DNA of 64,000 nt, from the NCBI RefSeq assembly GCF_025947145.1, contig NZ_CP109999.1, positions 2,356,001 to 2,420,000 on the forward strand, in the 5' to 3' direction. Shown here in pieces: positions 45,421 to 55,458 of the stretch (position 1 is the first letter of the stretch; every line of letters begins with the position of its first letter). The position numbers and the translations under genes were made by a program. This stretch comes from Flavobacterium sp. N1994. GTDB taxonomy: Bacteria > Bacteroidota > Bacteroidia > Flavobacteriales > Flavobacteriaceae. A model generated the notes under the pieces. The model worked only from the letters and a program-made list of their open reading frames with translations. It was not told the DNA's origin and did no database searches.

Positions 45421-48300
45421 TTATGGATTAATTATTATTGAGGCAAACCATTGTTGTCCGATGGCACCAGCTCCAATAACTTGTATGTAGTCTTTTCCAA
45501 ATAAATTATTAGCTCCTACTTTTAAAACGGTTTTTAATTTTGGAATCGCATAGTTCATTTGAGCATCAAAAACTACGTTCTCAGGAACCATACCATCTGC
45601 AAAAGACGATTGCCATAAATACTCAGTGTTCCATCTTACGTTAGTATTAAATCCAAAGTTTTTAAATAATTTTTGGTTACCCAATGAGGCTTTAACTCTG
45701 TGTTTTGGAGTGTTGAAACTTGGAATAAAACTTGGGTCTTCCGCTTGATTAAATGTATACTCAGCATAATTATAGTTAGCACTAAGGTCAAAGTTTTTAT
45801 ATACTTTTTTAGATAATCCAACTCCAAATCCCATTGAAGTAACTTTTGCTTTAGAGTTATCATATACTTGATACACTCTTCTGTCTCCATTTGATAAAGC
45901 CGCTACAGGAGCATAAGTTGCTAAGTTAGCAGGGTCAAATGTATTTACATCACCATAGTAAGGAGTAATAACTCTTGACTGATTTAAAAAGTCATTGTAA
46001 ATATTGTAGTATCCAGTAATATCAACAGTTAAATCATTATTGATAACTGAACGATATCCAACATCAAAAGCTTGTACTTTCTCTGGTTTTACTAAATTAA
46101 TCTTAGCAACTTCTAATAGTGCCGCGGCTGTTGTTAGTGGTTGACCAGCTGCAACGGCTGTAGAAAATGCTTGTACTGATGTTAAAGTAAACGAATTGTT
46201 ATAAGCTTTTGTCCCATCTAATGTAGCTGTAGGGTTTCCGTTATTGTACGGTTGACCTGCGGTACTAACAGGAAACGTTTCTACGAATCTTGTTAAGTTA
46301 TCTGGAGCAGAACCAATTAAAGCGAATGGCCCTAAATTCAAACCAATGTATTGATCTTGTGTAGTCGGATTTCTAAAACCAGTTTGATATGACGCTCTAA
46401 AGTTATGTTGTTTTTTAGCGCCAGCTGAGTATACAAGGGATATTCTTGGAGAGTAAAATCCATCAAAATTTTGTGATTTGTCATAACGAATAGACCCAGT
46501 AAATTTCAAACGTTCCTCATTCATAAGCTTTTTTTGAACCTGAGCATAAGCTCCATATTCACTGTATTTAATTGGACCATCATAATCAGTGAAAATAGTT
46601 CCGTCAGAATTCATTACATATTGTCTGTAGGAACCTCCTAATTGGATTTCGGCTACTTTGATTAAATCTTTAAAGTTATAATTTGCATCAGCATGATATA
46701 ATTTAGAATGGTCTTTAAATTTAGAACCTGTAACTAAGTCTGGATCTGCTGATACACTTGCTAATGCATTTGTAAAAGCTGCTGTTCCTGGCATAAATCT
46801 TGGGCTTCCACTTGCAGGAGCTAGAGGGACATCAGTTGGTATGATGTTATAATCAGAATAATTTCTTGCTATGGCATTAGCTTGTTCAGGTGTTTTTCCA
46901 GCCAAAGTTGATTGAATATAAGCACCAGCATATTGACCGAACCAAGTTGAATCATCTTTCCATGCTCTATTAACATTCCATGCCGCAAAACGCATATCAT
47001 AAGAATCACCAGCATTTTCATCTGTCATATACCCTCTAACAAAGAAATTTTTCCCTTTTATTTCAAGTCTTGTTTGATTCATAAAGAAGTTTTTCAGAGA
47101 GTATCTGTTAGCTCCTTGATAAATGGTATTTCCTAAACCTATTTTATGTTGGAAAATAATTTCAGTTTCATTTGCCCATGGTCTAAAGTGAAGAGAGAAA
47201 TCAGCTTTTACACTTTTTACAGTGTTATCATTCAAATCTCTTTCATCATAACCTGTTCTAGCTACATTATAGTTTGGCAACAAGTTTACAGCTGATTGAG
47301 GAACCAAACCTAAGTTAGCTAATGATTGACCAACACTTTTTATATTAGTTGATACTTCGTCACCATAAGTGTTCAATCCGTCATAATTTGGATTTGTTTG
47401 AGAACCAGTAAAATTAGTTGTTAAATCTCTTTTATCAGCAGCAATCCACTCTGTTCCTTTCATGAAAGTGAAGTTGGCTTTAGCTGCAAAATGTTCAGAA
47501 AACGCATGTGCTGCTCTTATACCAAAATCCCAGTAATCATTAGTTCCAGCAGCTTGTTGAGTCGTCTGTCCGTATTTGAAATAAAAACTCAAACCTTGAT
47601 TAGTAAAAGGACTTTTGCTGTTCATAAACATAATTCCGTTGAATGCATTTGCACCATACAATGCTGAAGATGCTCCTGGAAGAAGCTCCACATTGGCAAC
47701 ATCTAATTCAGAAAGTCCAATTAAATTTCCTAATACAAAATTTAATGCTGGAGAGGAATTATCCATACCGTCTACTAACTGTAAAAAACGAGTATTAGCT
47801 ACAGTAGCAAAACCTCTTGTGTTTATGGATTTAAACGATAAACTACTAGTGTTAAAATGAACTTCTTTAAGGTTTTCTAAACCATCATAATAAGTTGCAG
47901 CAGTAGTGTTTTTAACTTGTTGCAAACTCATACGCTCAATGGTTACAGGGGATTCTAAAACTCTCTCAGGCGTTCTAGAGGCAGAGACAACGATTTCATC
48001 TAGTTTAGTTTCTTCATCTACTAAGACAACACTAACTTTTTGATTATTTGTTGTGATGCTCACTTTTTTCATTCCATTACCAACACTAGACACTTCGATG
48101 TCAAATGGTGGCTTTTTTTTGGTAGATAAGTTGAAATTTCCATCACTATCTGTAATGGTTCCAGAACTATCGCCAACGACTTTGACATTGGCACCAGGAA
48201 TTGGTTCGTTCTTAGAGTCTTTTACCGAACCCGATATTGAAGTTTGCGCAAAGGTTATTCCGCAAAAAAACAATGAAACGATAAATAAATAAATCTTCAT
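45421..48300 (-). CDS. TonB-dependent outer-membrane receptor
   Basis: A 959-residue protein with signal peptide (ends ITFAQ), an N-terminal carboxypeptidase-regulatory-like beta domain (about 19-105: ISGSVKDSKNEPIPGANVKV), a plug domain with LDEIVVSASRTPERVLESP and GFATVANTRFLQLVDGMDNS, and a 22-strand type barrel ending in a terminal aromatic-rich strand (QQWFASIIINP). It imports a bulky ligand using TonB energy. The ligand is unknown. No SusD partner is adjacent; the neighbour is a GDSL lipoprotein. Confidence 0.95.
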   Translation of the reverse strand: MKIYLFIVSLFFCGITFAQTSISGSVKDSKNEPIPGANVKVVGDSSGTITDSDGNFNLSTKKKPPFDIEVSSVGNGMKKVSITTNNQKVSVVLVDEETKLDEIVVSASRTPERVLESPVTIERMSLQQVKNTTAATYYDGLENLKEVHFNTSSLSFKSINTRGFATVANTRFLQLVDGMDNSSPALNFVLGNLIGLSELDVANVELLPGASSALYGANAFNGIMFMNSKSPFTNQGLSFYFKYGQTTQQAAGTNDYWDFGIRAAHAFSEHFAAKANFTFMKGTEWIAADKRDLTTNFTGSQTNPNYDGLNTYGDEVSTNIKSVGQSLANLGLVPQSAVNLLPNYNVARTGYDERDLNDNTVKSVKADFSLHFRPWANETEIIFQHKIGLGNTIYQGANRYSLKNFFMNQTRLEIKGKNFFVRGYMTDENAGDSYDMRFAAWNVNRAWKDDSTWFGQYAGAYIQSTLAGKTPEQANAIARNYSDYNIIPTDVPLAPASGSPRFMPGTAAFTNALASVSADPDLVTGSKFKDHSKLYHADANYNFKDLIKVAEIQLGGSYRQYVMNSDGTIFTDYDGPIKYSEYGAYAQVQKKLMNEERLKFTGSIRYDKSQNFDGFYSPRISLVYSAGAKKQHNFRASYQTGFRNPTTQDQYIGLNLGPFALIGSAPDNLTRFVETFPVSTAGQPYNNGNPTATLDGTKAYNNSFTLTSVQAFSTAVAAGQPLTTAAALLEVAKINLVKPEKVQAFDVGYRSVINNDLTVDITGYYNIYNDFLNQSRVITPYYGDVNTFDPANLATYAPVAALSNGDRRVYQVYDNSKAKVTSMGFGVGLSKKVYKNFDLSANYNYAEYTFNQAEDPSFIPSFNTPKHRVKASLGNQKLFKNFGFNTNVRWNTEYLWQSSFADGMVPENVVFDAQMNYAIPKLKTVLKVGANNLFGKDYIQVIGAGAIGQQWFASIIINP

Positions 48301-48530
48301 TTGGTTTTAATTTTGTTGGTTTATGATGCCAAAGTACAAATATTTTTTTTACATTATCAAAAAACCTTGGGTATTTTTATTAATAATTTATTTTATAGTT
48401 TTATGACTAAACTATTATCATTTAAACGTTTTTTAAGTTTTTATTAACGAATTGGCTTTATTGATACAAAAAATATTATGCGTACATATAAAAAGAAACA
48501 TTTAATAAATTAATCATAAAATTTTAAGCA

Positions 48531-48562
48531 AAAAAAAAGCGAGACATTGTCTCGCTTTTTAA
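48531..48562 (-). terminator. Terminator after glmS
   Basis: AAAGCGAGACA, two-base loop, TGTCTCGCTTT with a nine-T run on the minus strand, 15 bases after the glmS stop. Confidence 0.88.
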
Positions 48563-48576
48563 TTCTTTTTTTTAAA

Positions 48577-50430
48577 TTATTCTACTGTAACCGACTTAGC
48601 TAAGTTCCTTGGTTGATCTACATTACAACCTCTCATTACTGCAATATGGTAAGATAATAATTGAAGTGGAATGGTAGTAATTAAGGGTGATAAAGCATCG
48701 GATGTTTCAGGTATTTCTATAACATGGTCAGCTAGTCCTTTTACTTGTGTATCTCCTTTAGTTACAACAGCAATAATTTTTCCGCTTCTTGATTTAATTT
48801 CTTGGATATTACTCACGACTTTATCATAATGACCTTGTTTTGGAGCAATAACAATCACAGGCATTTGTTCATCAATTAAGGCAATAGGACCGTGTTTCAT
48901 TTCAGCTGCAGGATAACCTTCGGCATGAATATAGGATATCTCTTTTAGTTTTAAAGCACCTTCTAATGCAACTGGGAAGTTATATCCTCTTCCAAGGTAT
49001 AAACAGTTGGTGGCATCTTTGAATTTTGAAGCTATTTCCTTTGCCGTTTCATTTGTTGATGCTAATGCTTCGGCCACTTTTTCTGGAATGACTTCTAATT
49101 CTTGAAGATATCTATGAAAGTCTGAGTTCGAAAGTGTTCCTTTGGCTTTTGCCAAACGTAAAGCTATCATGGTCAAGACGGTAATTTGCGTAGTAAAAGC
49201 TTTGGTTGATGCTACTCCAATTTCAGGACCTGCATGAGTGTATGCACCGGCATTAGTCTCTCTTGAAATAGAAGAACCAACTACGTTACAAACTCCAAAT
49301 ACAAATGCACCTTTTTCTTTAGCCAATTTAATAGCGGCCAATGTATCAGCTGTTTCACCAGATTGGGATATAGCTATAACGACATCTCCTTTGTTGATGA
49401 TTGGGTTACGGTATCTGAATTCTGAAGCATATTCCACTTCAACAGAAATTCTGGCAAATTCTTCAATAACATATTCTGCTACTAATCCTGCATGCCATGA
49501 GGTACCACAAGCTACGATTATAATTCTATCGGCGTGAAGAAATTTTTCGAGGTTGTCTTCAACACCGGCCATTTGAATAATACCTTGATTCGCTAACAGC
49601 CTTCCTCTGTATGTATCTTTAATAACGTTAGGTTGCTCATAGATTTCTTTCAACATGAAATGATCATAACCTCCTTTTTCAATTTGTTCCAAATTCATTT
49701 GCAATTCTTGAACATAAGGATCAACTAAAGAATCATCTTTAATTTTTCTAATTTTTAGAGGTTTGTGAAGTCTAACAATGGCCATTTCTTCATCTTCTAA
49801 ATAAATAGCGTTAGAAGTATATTCAATAAATGGTGAAGCATCGGAAGCAATGAAAAATTCATCTTCTCCAACACCAATAGCTATAGGACTTCCTAATCTG
49901 GCAACAATAATTTCATCTGGATTTTCTTTGTCAAAAACACAAATAGCGTAAGCACCGACAACTTGATTCAAAGCAATTTGTACCGCTTTTCCTAGTTTTA
50001 TATTTTCTTTCTTTTTAACATCTTCAATTAGATTAACCAATACTTCGGTATCGGTATCTGATTTAAATGTATATCCTCTTTTTAGTAATTCTTTTTTTAA
50101 GGGTTCATAATTTTCTATGATTCCATTATGAATAATTACAATGTTTCCAGAATTAGAAACATGCGGATGAGAATTAATATCATTAGGAACACCGTGAGTG
50201 GCCCAACGAGTATGTCCCATTCCTATGGTTGCCTTAGAGGAAGCAATAGAAACTGACTTAGCTTCAAGGTCAGAAACTTTGCCTTTAGTTTTGGCAATTT
50301 TGAGACCCTTATCATTACCATAAAGCATGATTCCAGCACTGTCGTAGCCTCTATATTCTAATCTTTTTAGTCCTTTGATTACTATAGGATAAGCTTCTCT
50401 AAATCCAATATATCCAACAATTCCACACAT
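48577..50430 (-). CDS. glmS: Glutamine-fructose-6-phosphate aminotransferase (isomerizing)
   Basis: A 617-residue enzyme that makes glucosamine 6-phosphate, the first step to UDP-GlcNAc. The glutaminase domain begins with the nucleophile Cys2 (MCGIVGYIGFREAYPIVIKG) and shows RLEYRGYDSAG, MGHTRWATHG and HNGIIENYEPL. Two SIS domains follow (CGTSWHAGL, ISQSGETADTLAA, LGRGYNFPVALEGALKLKEI) with the C-terminal PRNLAKSVTVE. No glmS ribozyme is seen upstream; the gene starts eight bases after the DUF4270 gene. Confidence 0.98.
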   Translation of the reverse strand: MCGIVGYIGFREAYPIVIKGLKRLEYRGYDSAGIMLYGNDKGLKIAKTKGKVSDLEAKSVSIASSKATIGMGHTRWATHGVPNDINSHPHVSNSGNIVIIHNGIIENYEPLKKELLKRGYTFKSDTDTEVLVNLIEDVKKKENIKLGKAVQIALNQVVGAYAICVFDKENPDEIIVARLGSPIAIGVGEDEFFIASDASPFIEYTSNAIYLEDEEMAIVRLHKPLKIRKIKDDSLVDPYVQELQMNLEQIEKGGYDHFMLKEIYEQPNVIKDTYRGRLLANQGIIQMAGVEDNLEKFLHADRIIIVACGTSWHAGLVAEYVIEEFARISVEVEYASEFRYRNPIINKGDVVIAISQSGETADTLAAIKLAKEKGAFVFGVCNVVGSSISRETNAGAYTHAGPEIGVASTKAFTTQITVLTMIALRLAKAKGTLSNSDFHRYLQELEVIPEKVAEALASTNETAKEIASKFKDATNCLYLGRGYNFPVALEGALKLKEISYIHAEGYPAAEMKHGPIALIDEQMPVIVIAPKQGHYDKVVSNIQEIKSRSGKIIAVVTKGDTQVKGLADHVIEIPETSDALSPLITTIPLQLLSYHIAVMRGCNVDQPRNLAKSVTVE

Positions 50431-50438
50431 AACTTTAC

Positions 50439-52289
50439 TTAATTAGGTTTTGTATAATAAATTTCAAGTTTTAATCTTTGCTTATAAGGTTGTCCAGGAT
50501 TGGGTCCTGGAACGGGCGGATTATTAGTCCCATATAATATTGTACCCAACGGACTTAAAACCGACATTGTTGGTGCATAGGCAGAAATACTGTTGGCTGT
50601 TTTTAGTTTAGAAATCCCCGTACTGTTTATACTTTCAGTTATTGACAAACCTAGTCTTACATTGGTTGAGTCATTCTTGATTAAATTTCTAACATAGTTA
50701 GTAATTCTGATTTTGTATTTAGTTCCTTTATTAGTAATTTCACCTGTTGTAGCATCTCTTTGTTTTAATATGGCATTATTATTATCTAAAAGAATTCCAC
50801 CAAAGATATATTTATTGTTTTTTGGATAACTACTATCAGTAGTTCCGTCATAGGTATAATCAACTAATGCCTTCTTATGGGTTAAATCATAAAGAAAGAT
50901 ACGATTGGGCTCAATCGTTTTGGTATCCGACATGGCTGATTTTTTGATGTTAAAAGTTAGATTCGCTTCATTGATAAGCCAACCGTTATATATGATATCA
51001 TCAATTTCATCAGGTTTCCCATTTGGCCCAGTAAGTGTATATTTTTGATTGGTTGCGCTAATAGGCAAATTTGAATTATAAGCCGAATTAAGAACATAGC
51101 CTTTTGTATCAGTCGAGCCAAATAAATCAATATAAGCCATAGATCCTTGCCCTCCTTTTAAATAAATCTCAGAGGCTTCTTGAGAGCTGTTTGCGGCATT
51201 TAAATAATCAGTATTTTCCAATGAATTTTTCAATAAACTGATAGAGTTTCCAGTTAAATTCAATATAAATGATTTATTTTCTCTGGTGTAAGTTACAACT
51301 CCAGTAGAAGAGGTTGTTTTATTGTCTTCGTTGTAATATAATGTTATTTTTCCTCCTTTGAAATTAAGCATTGCCATATTACCAGGATTCCCATTCTCCA
51401 CTTTGAAATATAATCCTCTAAAATAATTTTTAAATGTGGTATTATCCGTTAACTTTCCACTTGGAGCATTAAATATAAGATTGGCAAAAATGGTTTTATT
51501 CAAATGCAAACGCATAGAAGGGACACTTCTGGTATAAACTGGAGTTACACCATCTGACGCAAGGCTTTTTGTTTTGTGTTCTCTTTTGTCAAAATAGAAA
51601 TTATCGTTCTCATGGCCATCTGCATTTTGTATTCCATCTGTTACGTTAACAAGAGGCGCGTCATTCAGTAAAACAGGAATTTTGTTGTTATTAATAACAT
51701 CATCTTGATTTTGCCCTGTGTAATACAATTGTTGTTCTATCAAAGATTGGTCAGGGTCTAAATCTCTTAAAAAATAATTGGATTGAAAAATACTTAATTT
51801 GAACTTTGAACTAACCTCAGCAGGAGTTTCAATGTCATATGGTTTTGCTCCGTATATTGAATCCAATCTGTAGATGTTAGTCCCATCAGTGTTAGCCGTT
51901 TTTAACGTTTTAAAATAGGGGATTTCCATTACTACACTATCAATAGCAGTTGGGCCGTGACCAATATCAGTAGAATAATCGCCCGGTGTCGTGTTATTGA
52001 AAGTTGGATTGATAGCTGCTAGTTCAACTTGTGTTACAAAATTAGCTTGCGTAGTACCAAAAGCTGGATTGGTGTAAAACCCCAAAGCATTAATTGGCAA
52101 ATTATTAGAAGCAATTTCTCCTAATTTTTGATTATATGCTTTTATTGTAGAAGTTGTATCAACTTCAAAACCAAAGTGGTCATCGCCAACAATATTCGTT
52201 CCTATTTCATTATAATCCTTATCACAAGAAATGAAAAGAATAGTAACTAATCCAAATAAAAGGGGGTGTAAAAATGTTTTTTTGTACAT
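50439..52289 (-). CDS. DUF4270 lipoprotein
   Basis: A 616-residue predicted lipoprotein (signal about 1-22, lipobox LFISC). It has the DUF4270 opening [19 protein letters not shown], the segment [20 protein letters not shown], and a beta-rich body ending in [15 protein letters not shown]4270 is a Bacteroidota family of unknown function, probably exposed on the outer membrane. It is the middle gene of a three-gene operon with the short starch-synthase-like gene upstream and glmS downstream. Confidence 0.93.
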   Translation of the reverse strand: MYKKTFLHPLLFGLVTILFISCDKDYNEIGTNIVGDDHFGFEVDTTSTIKAYNQKLGEIASNNLPINALGFYTNPAFGTTQANFVTQVELAAINPTFNNTTPGDYSTDIGHGPTAIDSVVMEIPYFKTLKTANTDGTNIYRLDSIYGAKPYDIETPAEVSSKFKLSIFQSNYFLRDLDPDQSLIEQQLYYTGQNQDDVINNNKIPVLLNDAPLVNVTDGIQNADGHENDNFYFDKREHKTKSLASDGVTPVYTRSVPSMRLHLNKTIFANLIFNAPSGKLTDNTTFKNYFRGLYFKVENGNPGNMAMLNFKGGKITLYYNEDNKTTSSTGVVTYTRENKSFILNLTGNSISLLKNSLENTDYLNAANSSQEASEIYLKGGQGSMAYIDLFGSTDTKGYVLNSAYNSNLPISATNQKYTLTGPNGKPDEIDDIIYNGWLINEANLTFNIKKSAMSDTKTIEPNRIFLYDLTHKKALVDYTYDGTTDSSYPKNNKYIFGGILLDNNNAILKQRDATTGEITNKGTKYKIRITNYVRNLIKNDSTNVRLGLSITESINSTGISKLKTANSISAYAPTMSVLSPLGTILYGTNNPPVPGPNPGQPYKQRLKLEIYYTKPN

Positions 52290-52303
52290 AAAATTAATTC
52301 TGT

Positions 52304-53110
52304 TTAAGAAAGCATACTTTTATAAAAGTTGGTGTAGGCTTCGGTAAATTTGTCTTTCGAGGCGAAAGATAAAAAAGGTTTTCCTGAAGATTCTATAAAT
52401 TTTGTTAAACTTGCCGACACATTTTCAGAGGCAATAATCACCCCATCAGAATGGTTTACGGAAGCTTTGATAAGATTTTCATAATTTGGAGTTTCCAATT
52501 CTTGAATGGCTTCGTGAGGGATGTTGTCAAATTTTATTTTGTTAATCATTTCAATATCTAAATTGCCTTCAAAAGATTGACCATAAACCGAAGTTACAAT
52601 CTTAGTTTCAGAAAATAAAGCCTCGTCTTTATAGTAATGTTTCATGTAAATAGGCAACAAACTAGCCATCCAACCGTGAACATGAATAATATCTGGAACC
52701 CAATTTAATTTTTTTACGGTTTCAACAACACCTTTGGCAAAGAAAATAGCTCTTTCATCATTATCAGCATAAAGAACACCGTCTTCATCACTGAATGTGG
52801 CTTTTCTTTTAAAATACTCATCATTGTCAATAAAATAAACCTGAATTCTCTCTTTTGGAATAGACGCAACTTTAATTATCAAAGGCATATCCAAATCATT
52901 CACGACTAAATTCATTCCCGACAATCGGATAACTTCATGCAATTGATGTCTTCTCTCATTGATATTTCCATATCTTGGCATAAAAATTCTTATCTGTCCG
53001 CCCTGATCATTAATCATTTTGGGAACATCATAAGACATTAAAGAAACCTCATTTTCAGCCAAATACGGCACCACTTCAGATGATACATACAATATCCTCT
53101 TATCTTCCAT
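52304..53110 (-). CDS. Short starch/glycogen-synthase-like protein (GT5 N-terminal half only)
   Basis: A 268-residue cytoplasmic protein similar in layout to the N-terminal Rossmann domain of glycogen synthase ([59 protein letters not shown]). The C-terminal Rossmann domain of a working GT-B enzyme is absent. The usual Lys-x-Gly-Gly-Leu ADP-glucose-binding loop is replaced by AENEVSLMS. It is therefore unlikely to be a glycogen synthase. First gene of the operon with DUF4270 and glmS, divergent from panC. Database records usually name such proteins glycogen synthase. Confidence 0.85.
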   Translation of the reverse strand: MEDKRILYVSSEVVPYLAENEVSLMSYDVPKMINDQGGQIRIFMPRYGNINERRHQLHEVIRLSGMNLVVNDLDMPLIIKVASIPKERIQVYFIDNDEYFKRKATFSDEDGVLYADNDERAIFFAKGVVETVKKLNWVPDIIHVHGWMASLLPIYMKHYYKDEALFSETKIVTSVYGQSFEGNLDIEMINKIKFDNIPHEAIQELETPNYENLIKASVNHSDGVIIASENVSASLTKFIESSGKPFLSFASKDKFTEAYTNFYKSMLS

Positions 53111-53148
53111 AATCTATTTTACTTTACTTATTGGCAATAAAAAACAGG

Positions 53149-53156
53149 CAAAAGTA
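53149..53156 (-). promoter_or_regulatory. Candidate -7 box for the 52304-53110 gene
   Basis: TACTTTTG on the minus strand, 38 bases before the ATG. No -33 TTG at the usual distance is clear. Confidence 0.45.
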
Positions 53157-53187
53157 CAAAAATTTATGCAGTTATTTATGAAAATGG

Positions 53188-53195
53188 TAAGTTTG
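53188..53195 (+). promoter_or_regulatory. Candidate -7 box for panC
   Basis: TAAGTTTG fits TAnnTTTG, 21 bases before the panC ATG. Upstream TTTA rather than TTTG at about the -33 position. Confidence 0.5.
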
Positions 53196-53216
53196 CAACT
53201 CATTTATTGAAAGCCA

Positions 53217-54065
53217 ATGCTTATTTTTAAGACTCAAAATGAATTAGTATCTCATCTGAATTCTGTTTCAAACACAGCAACTTCAATAGGTTTTGTACCC
53301 ACTATGGGAGCGCTTCATCAGGGACATTTGTCTTTATTGAAAGAAGCATTACAAAACAACAGCCTTGTTGTGATTAGTATTTTTGTTAATCCAACGCAGT
53401 TTAATAATCCTGAAGATTTAGCAAAATATCCAAGAACCTTAACATCAGATATTGAAAAAATAAAAACAGTTTCTGATAAAATCATTGTTTATGCTCCAAG
53501 TGTAGATGATATTTATGAAGGAAAAACCATTTCGCAACATTTTGATTTTGATGGATTGGAAAACCAAATGGAAGGCAAGTTCAGGCCAGGTCATTTTGAT
53601 GGTGTGGGAACGATTGTAAAACGATTATTTGAAATTGTACAACCGACTAACGCTTATTTTGGCGAAAAAGATTTTCAACAATTGCAAATCGTAAAAAAAA
53701 TGGTGCAAAAAACGAAACTCCCTGTTACAGTTCTTGGCTGCCCAATTTTCAGAGAACCAAACGGATTAGCGATGAGTTCGCGTAATGAAAGGCTTTCAGA
53801 AAAGGAAAGAAATGAAGCTGCCATTATCTTCAAAACATTATTGCAGACGCAAAAACTTTTCAAGACAAAATCAAGTAATGAGGTAACTCAAATTGTTGTT
53901 AAAACATTTGAAAACTATAAAAACTTTGAATTGGAATACTTTCAAATTGCCGATGAAGCTACTTTATTACCCTGCATTCGAAAAAGTAAAACCAAAAAAT
54001 ACCGAGCCTTCATTGCAGTCTTTGTGAACAATGTCAGATTGATTGATACGATTTCATTAAATTAA
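53217..54065 (+). CDS. panC: Pantothenate synthetase
   Basis: A 282-residue enzyme that ligates pantoate and beta-alanine with ATP. The class I synthetase-like HxGH is in VPTMGALHQGHLSLL, with QFNNPEDLAKYPRT, RPGHFDGVGTIV, YFGEKDFQQLQ and the KMSKS-like MSSRNERLS. Fifteen bases before panD, so the two make a pantothenate operon. Confidence 0.98.
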   Translation: MLIFKTQNELVSHLNSVSNTATSIGFVPTMGALHQGHLSLLKEALQNNSLVVISIFVNPTQFNNPEDLAKYPRTLTSDIEKIKTVSDKIIVYAPSVDDIYEGKTISQHFDFDGLENQMEGKFRPGHFDGVGTIVKRLFEIVQPTNAYFGEKDFQQLQIVKKMVQKTKLPVTVLGCPIFREPNGLAMSSRNERLSEKERNEAAIIFKTLLQTQKLFKTKSSNEVTQIVVKTFENYKNFELEYFQIADEATLLPCIRKSKTKKYRAFIAVFVNNVRLIDTISLN

Positions 54066-54079
54066 TTTACTTTTGACCC

Positions 54080-54430
54080 ATGCAAATTGAAGTTGTAAAA
54101 TCTAAAATTCATCGAGTAAAAGTAACCGGTGCCGATTTAAATTATGTTGGTAGTATAACCATTGACGAAGTCTTAATGGAAGCAGCAAATCTGATTGAAG
54201 GCGAAAAGGTTTCTATTGTCAATGTAAATAATGGGGAGCGTTTTGAAACCTATGTTATCAAAGGAAATAAAAACTCAGGCGAAATTACGCTGAATGGTCC
54301 AGCAGCAAGAAAAGTACACAAAGGTGATATTATCATCATTATGTCCTACGCTTTAATGGATTTTGAAGAAGCCAAAAGTTTCAAACCATGGCTGGTTTTT
54401 CCCAACGAAAACACTAATTCCCTCACCTAA
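54080..54430 (+). CDS. panD: Aspartate 1-decarboxylase
   Basis: A 116-residue pyruvoyl enzyme that makes beta-alanine for PanC. The self-cleavage site is Gly24-Ser25 in [10 protein letters not shown], the Ser becoming the pyruvoyl group. Other conserved parts are [22 protein letters not shown] and [20 protein letters not shown]. Five bases before the next gene, which starts with TTG. Confidence 0.97.
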   Translation: MQIEVVKSKIHRVKVTGADLNYVGSITIDEVLMEAANLIEGEKVSIVNVNNGERFETYVIKGNKNSGEITLNGPAARKVHKGDIIIIMSYALMDFEEAKSFKPWLVFPNENTNSLT

Positions 54431-54435
54431 ATATT

Positions 54436-55401
54436 TTGAAAAAACAAATAGTCAAATTACTGACAGTCTTTGTTCCTCTTTTAATAGGGATAGGAATTAT
54501 ATACTATCAATTTACAACCTTAACTGCGCAGGAAATTGAAAAGATAAAAATCAGTTTTGAAAAGGCAAATTACTATTACATACTGCTTTCACTAGTATTT
54601 GCCATTATTGGCTATTGGTCAAGAGCCTACCGATGGAGATTCGCTTTAAATCATTTGGGCTATCAAACGAAATTCCATAATAACTTTTTTACCGTTTGTG
54701 TTTCTTATTTGGTAAATCTGACAGTTCCTCGTTCCGGAGAAATCACACGTGCGGTGTTATTAAAAAAATACGAAGATGTTCCTTTTGACAAAGCATTTGG
54801 GACTATTGTAGCCGAAAGAATAGTCGATTTATTTATCTTTTTTTTATTTGTATTCATTGGGTTTGTTTCTCAGTTTGATAAAATTTACCAATTCCTTTTG
54901 AGCGAAAATGTATCGCTTCAATCTCTAATAATAACCGCAATCTTTGGGTTAGTTTTATTCGTTGTTTTTGTTCTAATTTGGATTTACGCCGAATGGAAAA
55001 TCATTCTAAAACTAAAGGAAAAAATGTCAGGATTAATGGAAGGAATGACCACCATTTATAAAATGAAAGACAAATGGAAATATATTTTTCATTCCTTTTT
55101 TATTTGGTTTACTTATTTAATGATGTTTTATGTAGTCATATTTGCTATGCCTGAAACGGCTACTATCAGCTTCGATATCGTTGTTATGGGATTCATTTTT
55201 GGTAGCCTTGCTGTAGGTTTTTCTAACGGAGGCTTGGGAGCTTATCCTTTCTCTATAGCACTTGTTTTTTCCCTTTACGGAATTACTAAAGATGTGGGAA
55301 CTGCTTTTGGATGGCTTGCTTGGGCTTCACAAACTATTCTAGCCATTCTCCTCGGATTGATTTCCTATGTTTTACTCCCGCTATTGAATAGGAATAAATA
55401 A
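54436..55401 (+). CDS. UPF0104/YbhN-type membrane protein (LPG synthase TM-like)
   Basis: A 321-residue protein with about eight membrane helices, belonging to the family of lysylphosphatidylglycerol synthase transmembrane regions (YSRAYRWRFAL-like SRAYRWRFALNHLG, LTVPRSGEITRAVLLKKYE, FGTIVAERIVDLF, LGAYPFSIALVFSLYGI). The soluble aminoacyl-transferase half of true MprF is absent. The start codon is TTG, the only start in this frame that keeps the first helix; it is five bases after panD. The substrate of the family's membrane part is a lipid; the exact role here is unknown. Confidence 0.92.
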   Translation: MKKQIVKLLTVFVPLLIGIGIIYYQFTTLTAQEIEKIKISFEKANYYYILLSLVFAIIGYWSRAYRWRFALNHLGYQTKFHNNFFTVCVSYLVNLTVPRSGEITRAVLLKKYEDVPFDKAFGTIVAERIVDLFIFFLFVFIGFVSQFDKIYQFLLSENVSLQSLIITAIFGLVLFVVFVLIWIYAEWKIILKLKEKMSGLMEGMTTIYKMKDKWKYIFHSFFIWFTYLMMFYVVIFAMPETATISFDIVVMGFIFGSLAVGFSNGGLGAYPFSIALVFSLYGITKDVGTAFGWLAWASQTILAILLGLISYVLLPLLNRNK

Positions 55402-55458
55402 ATTTGTTATATTGCTAATCAATTTAACAAAAGTGTTATTAAATCAATTCTAACAGTT

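Noticed and set aside
48301-50450. glmS ribozyme
   Set aside because: glmS begins eight bases after the DUF4270 coding region, so no leader exists to carry it.
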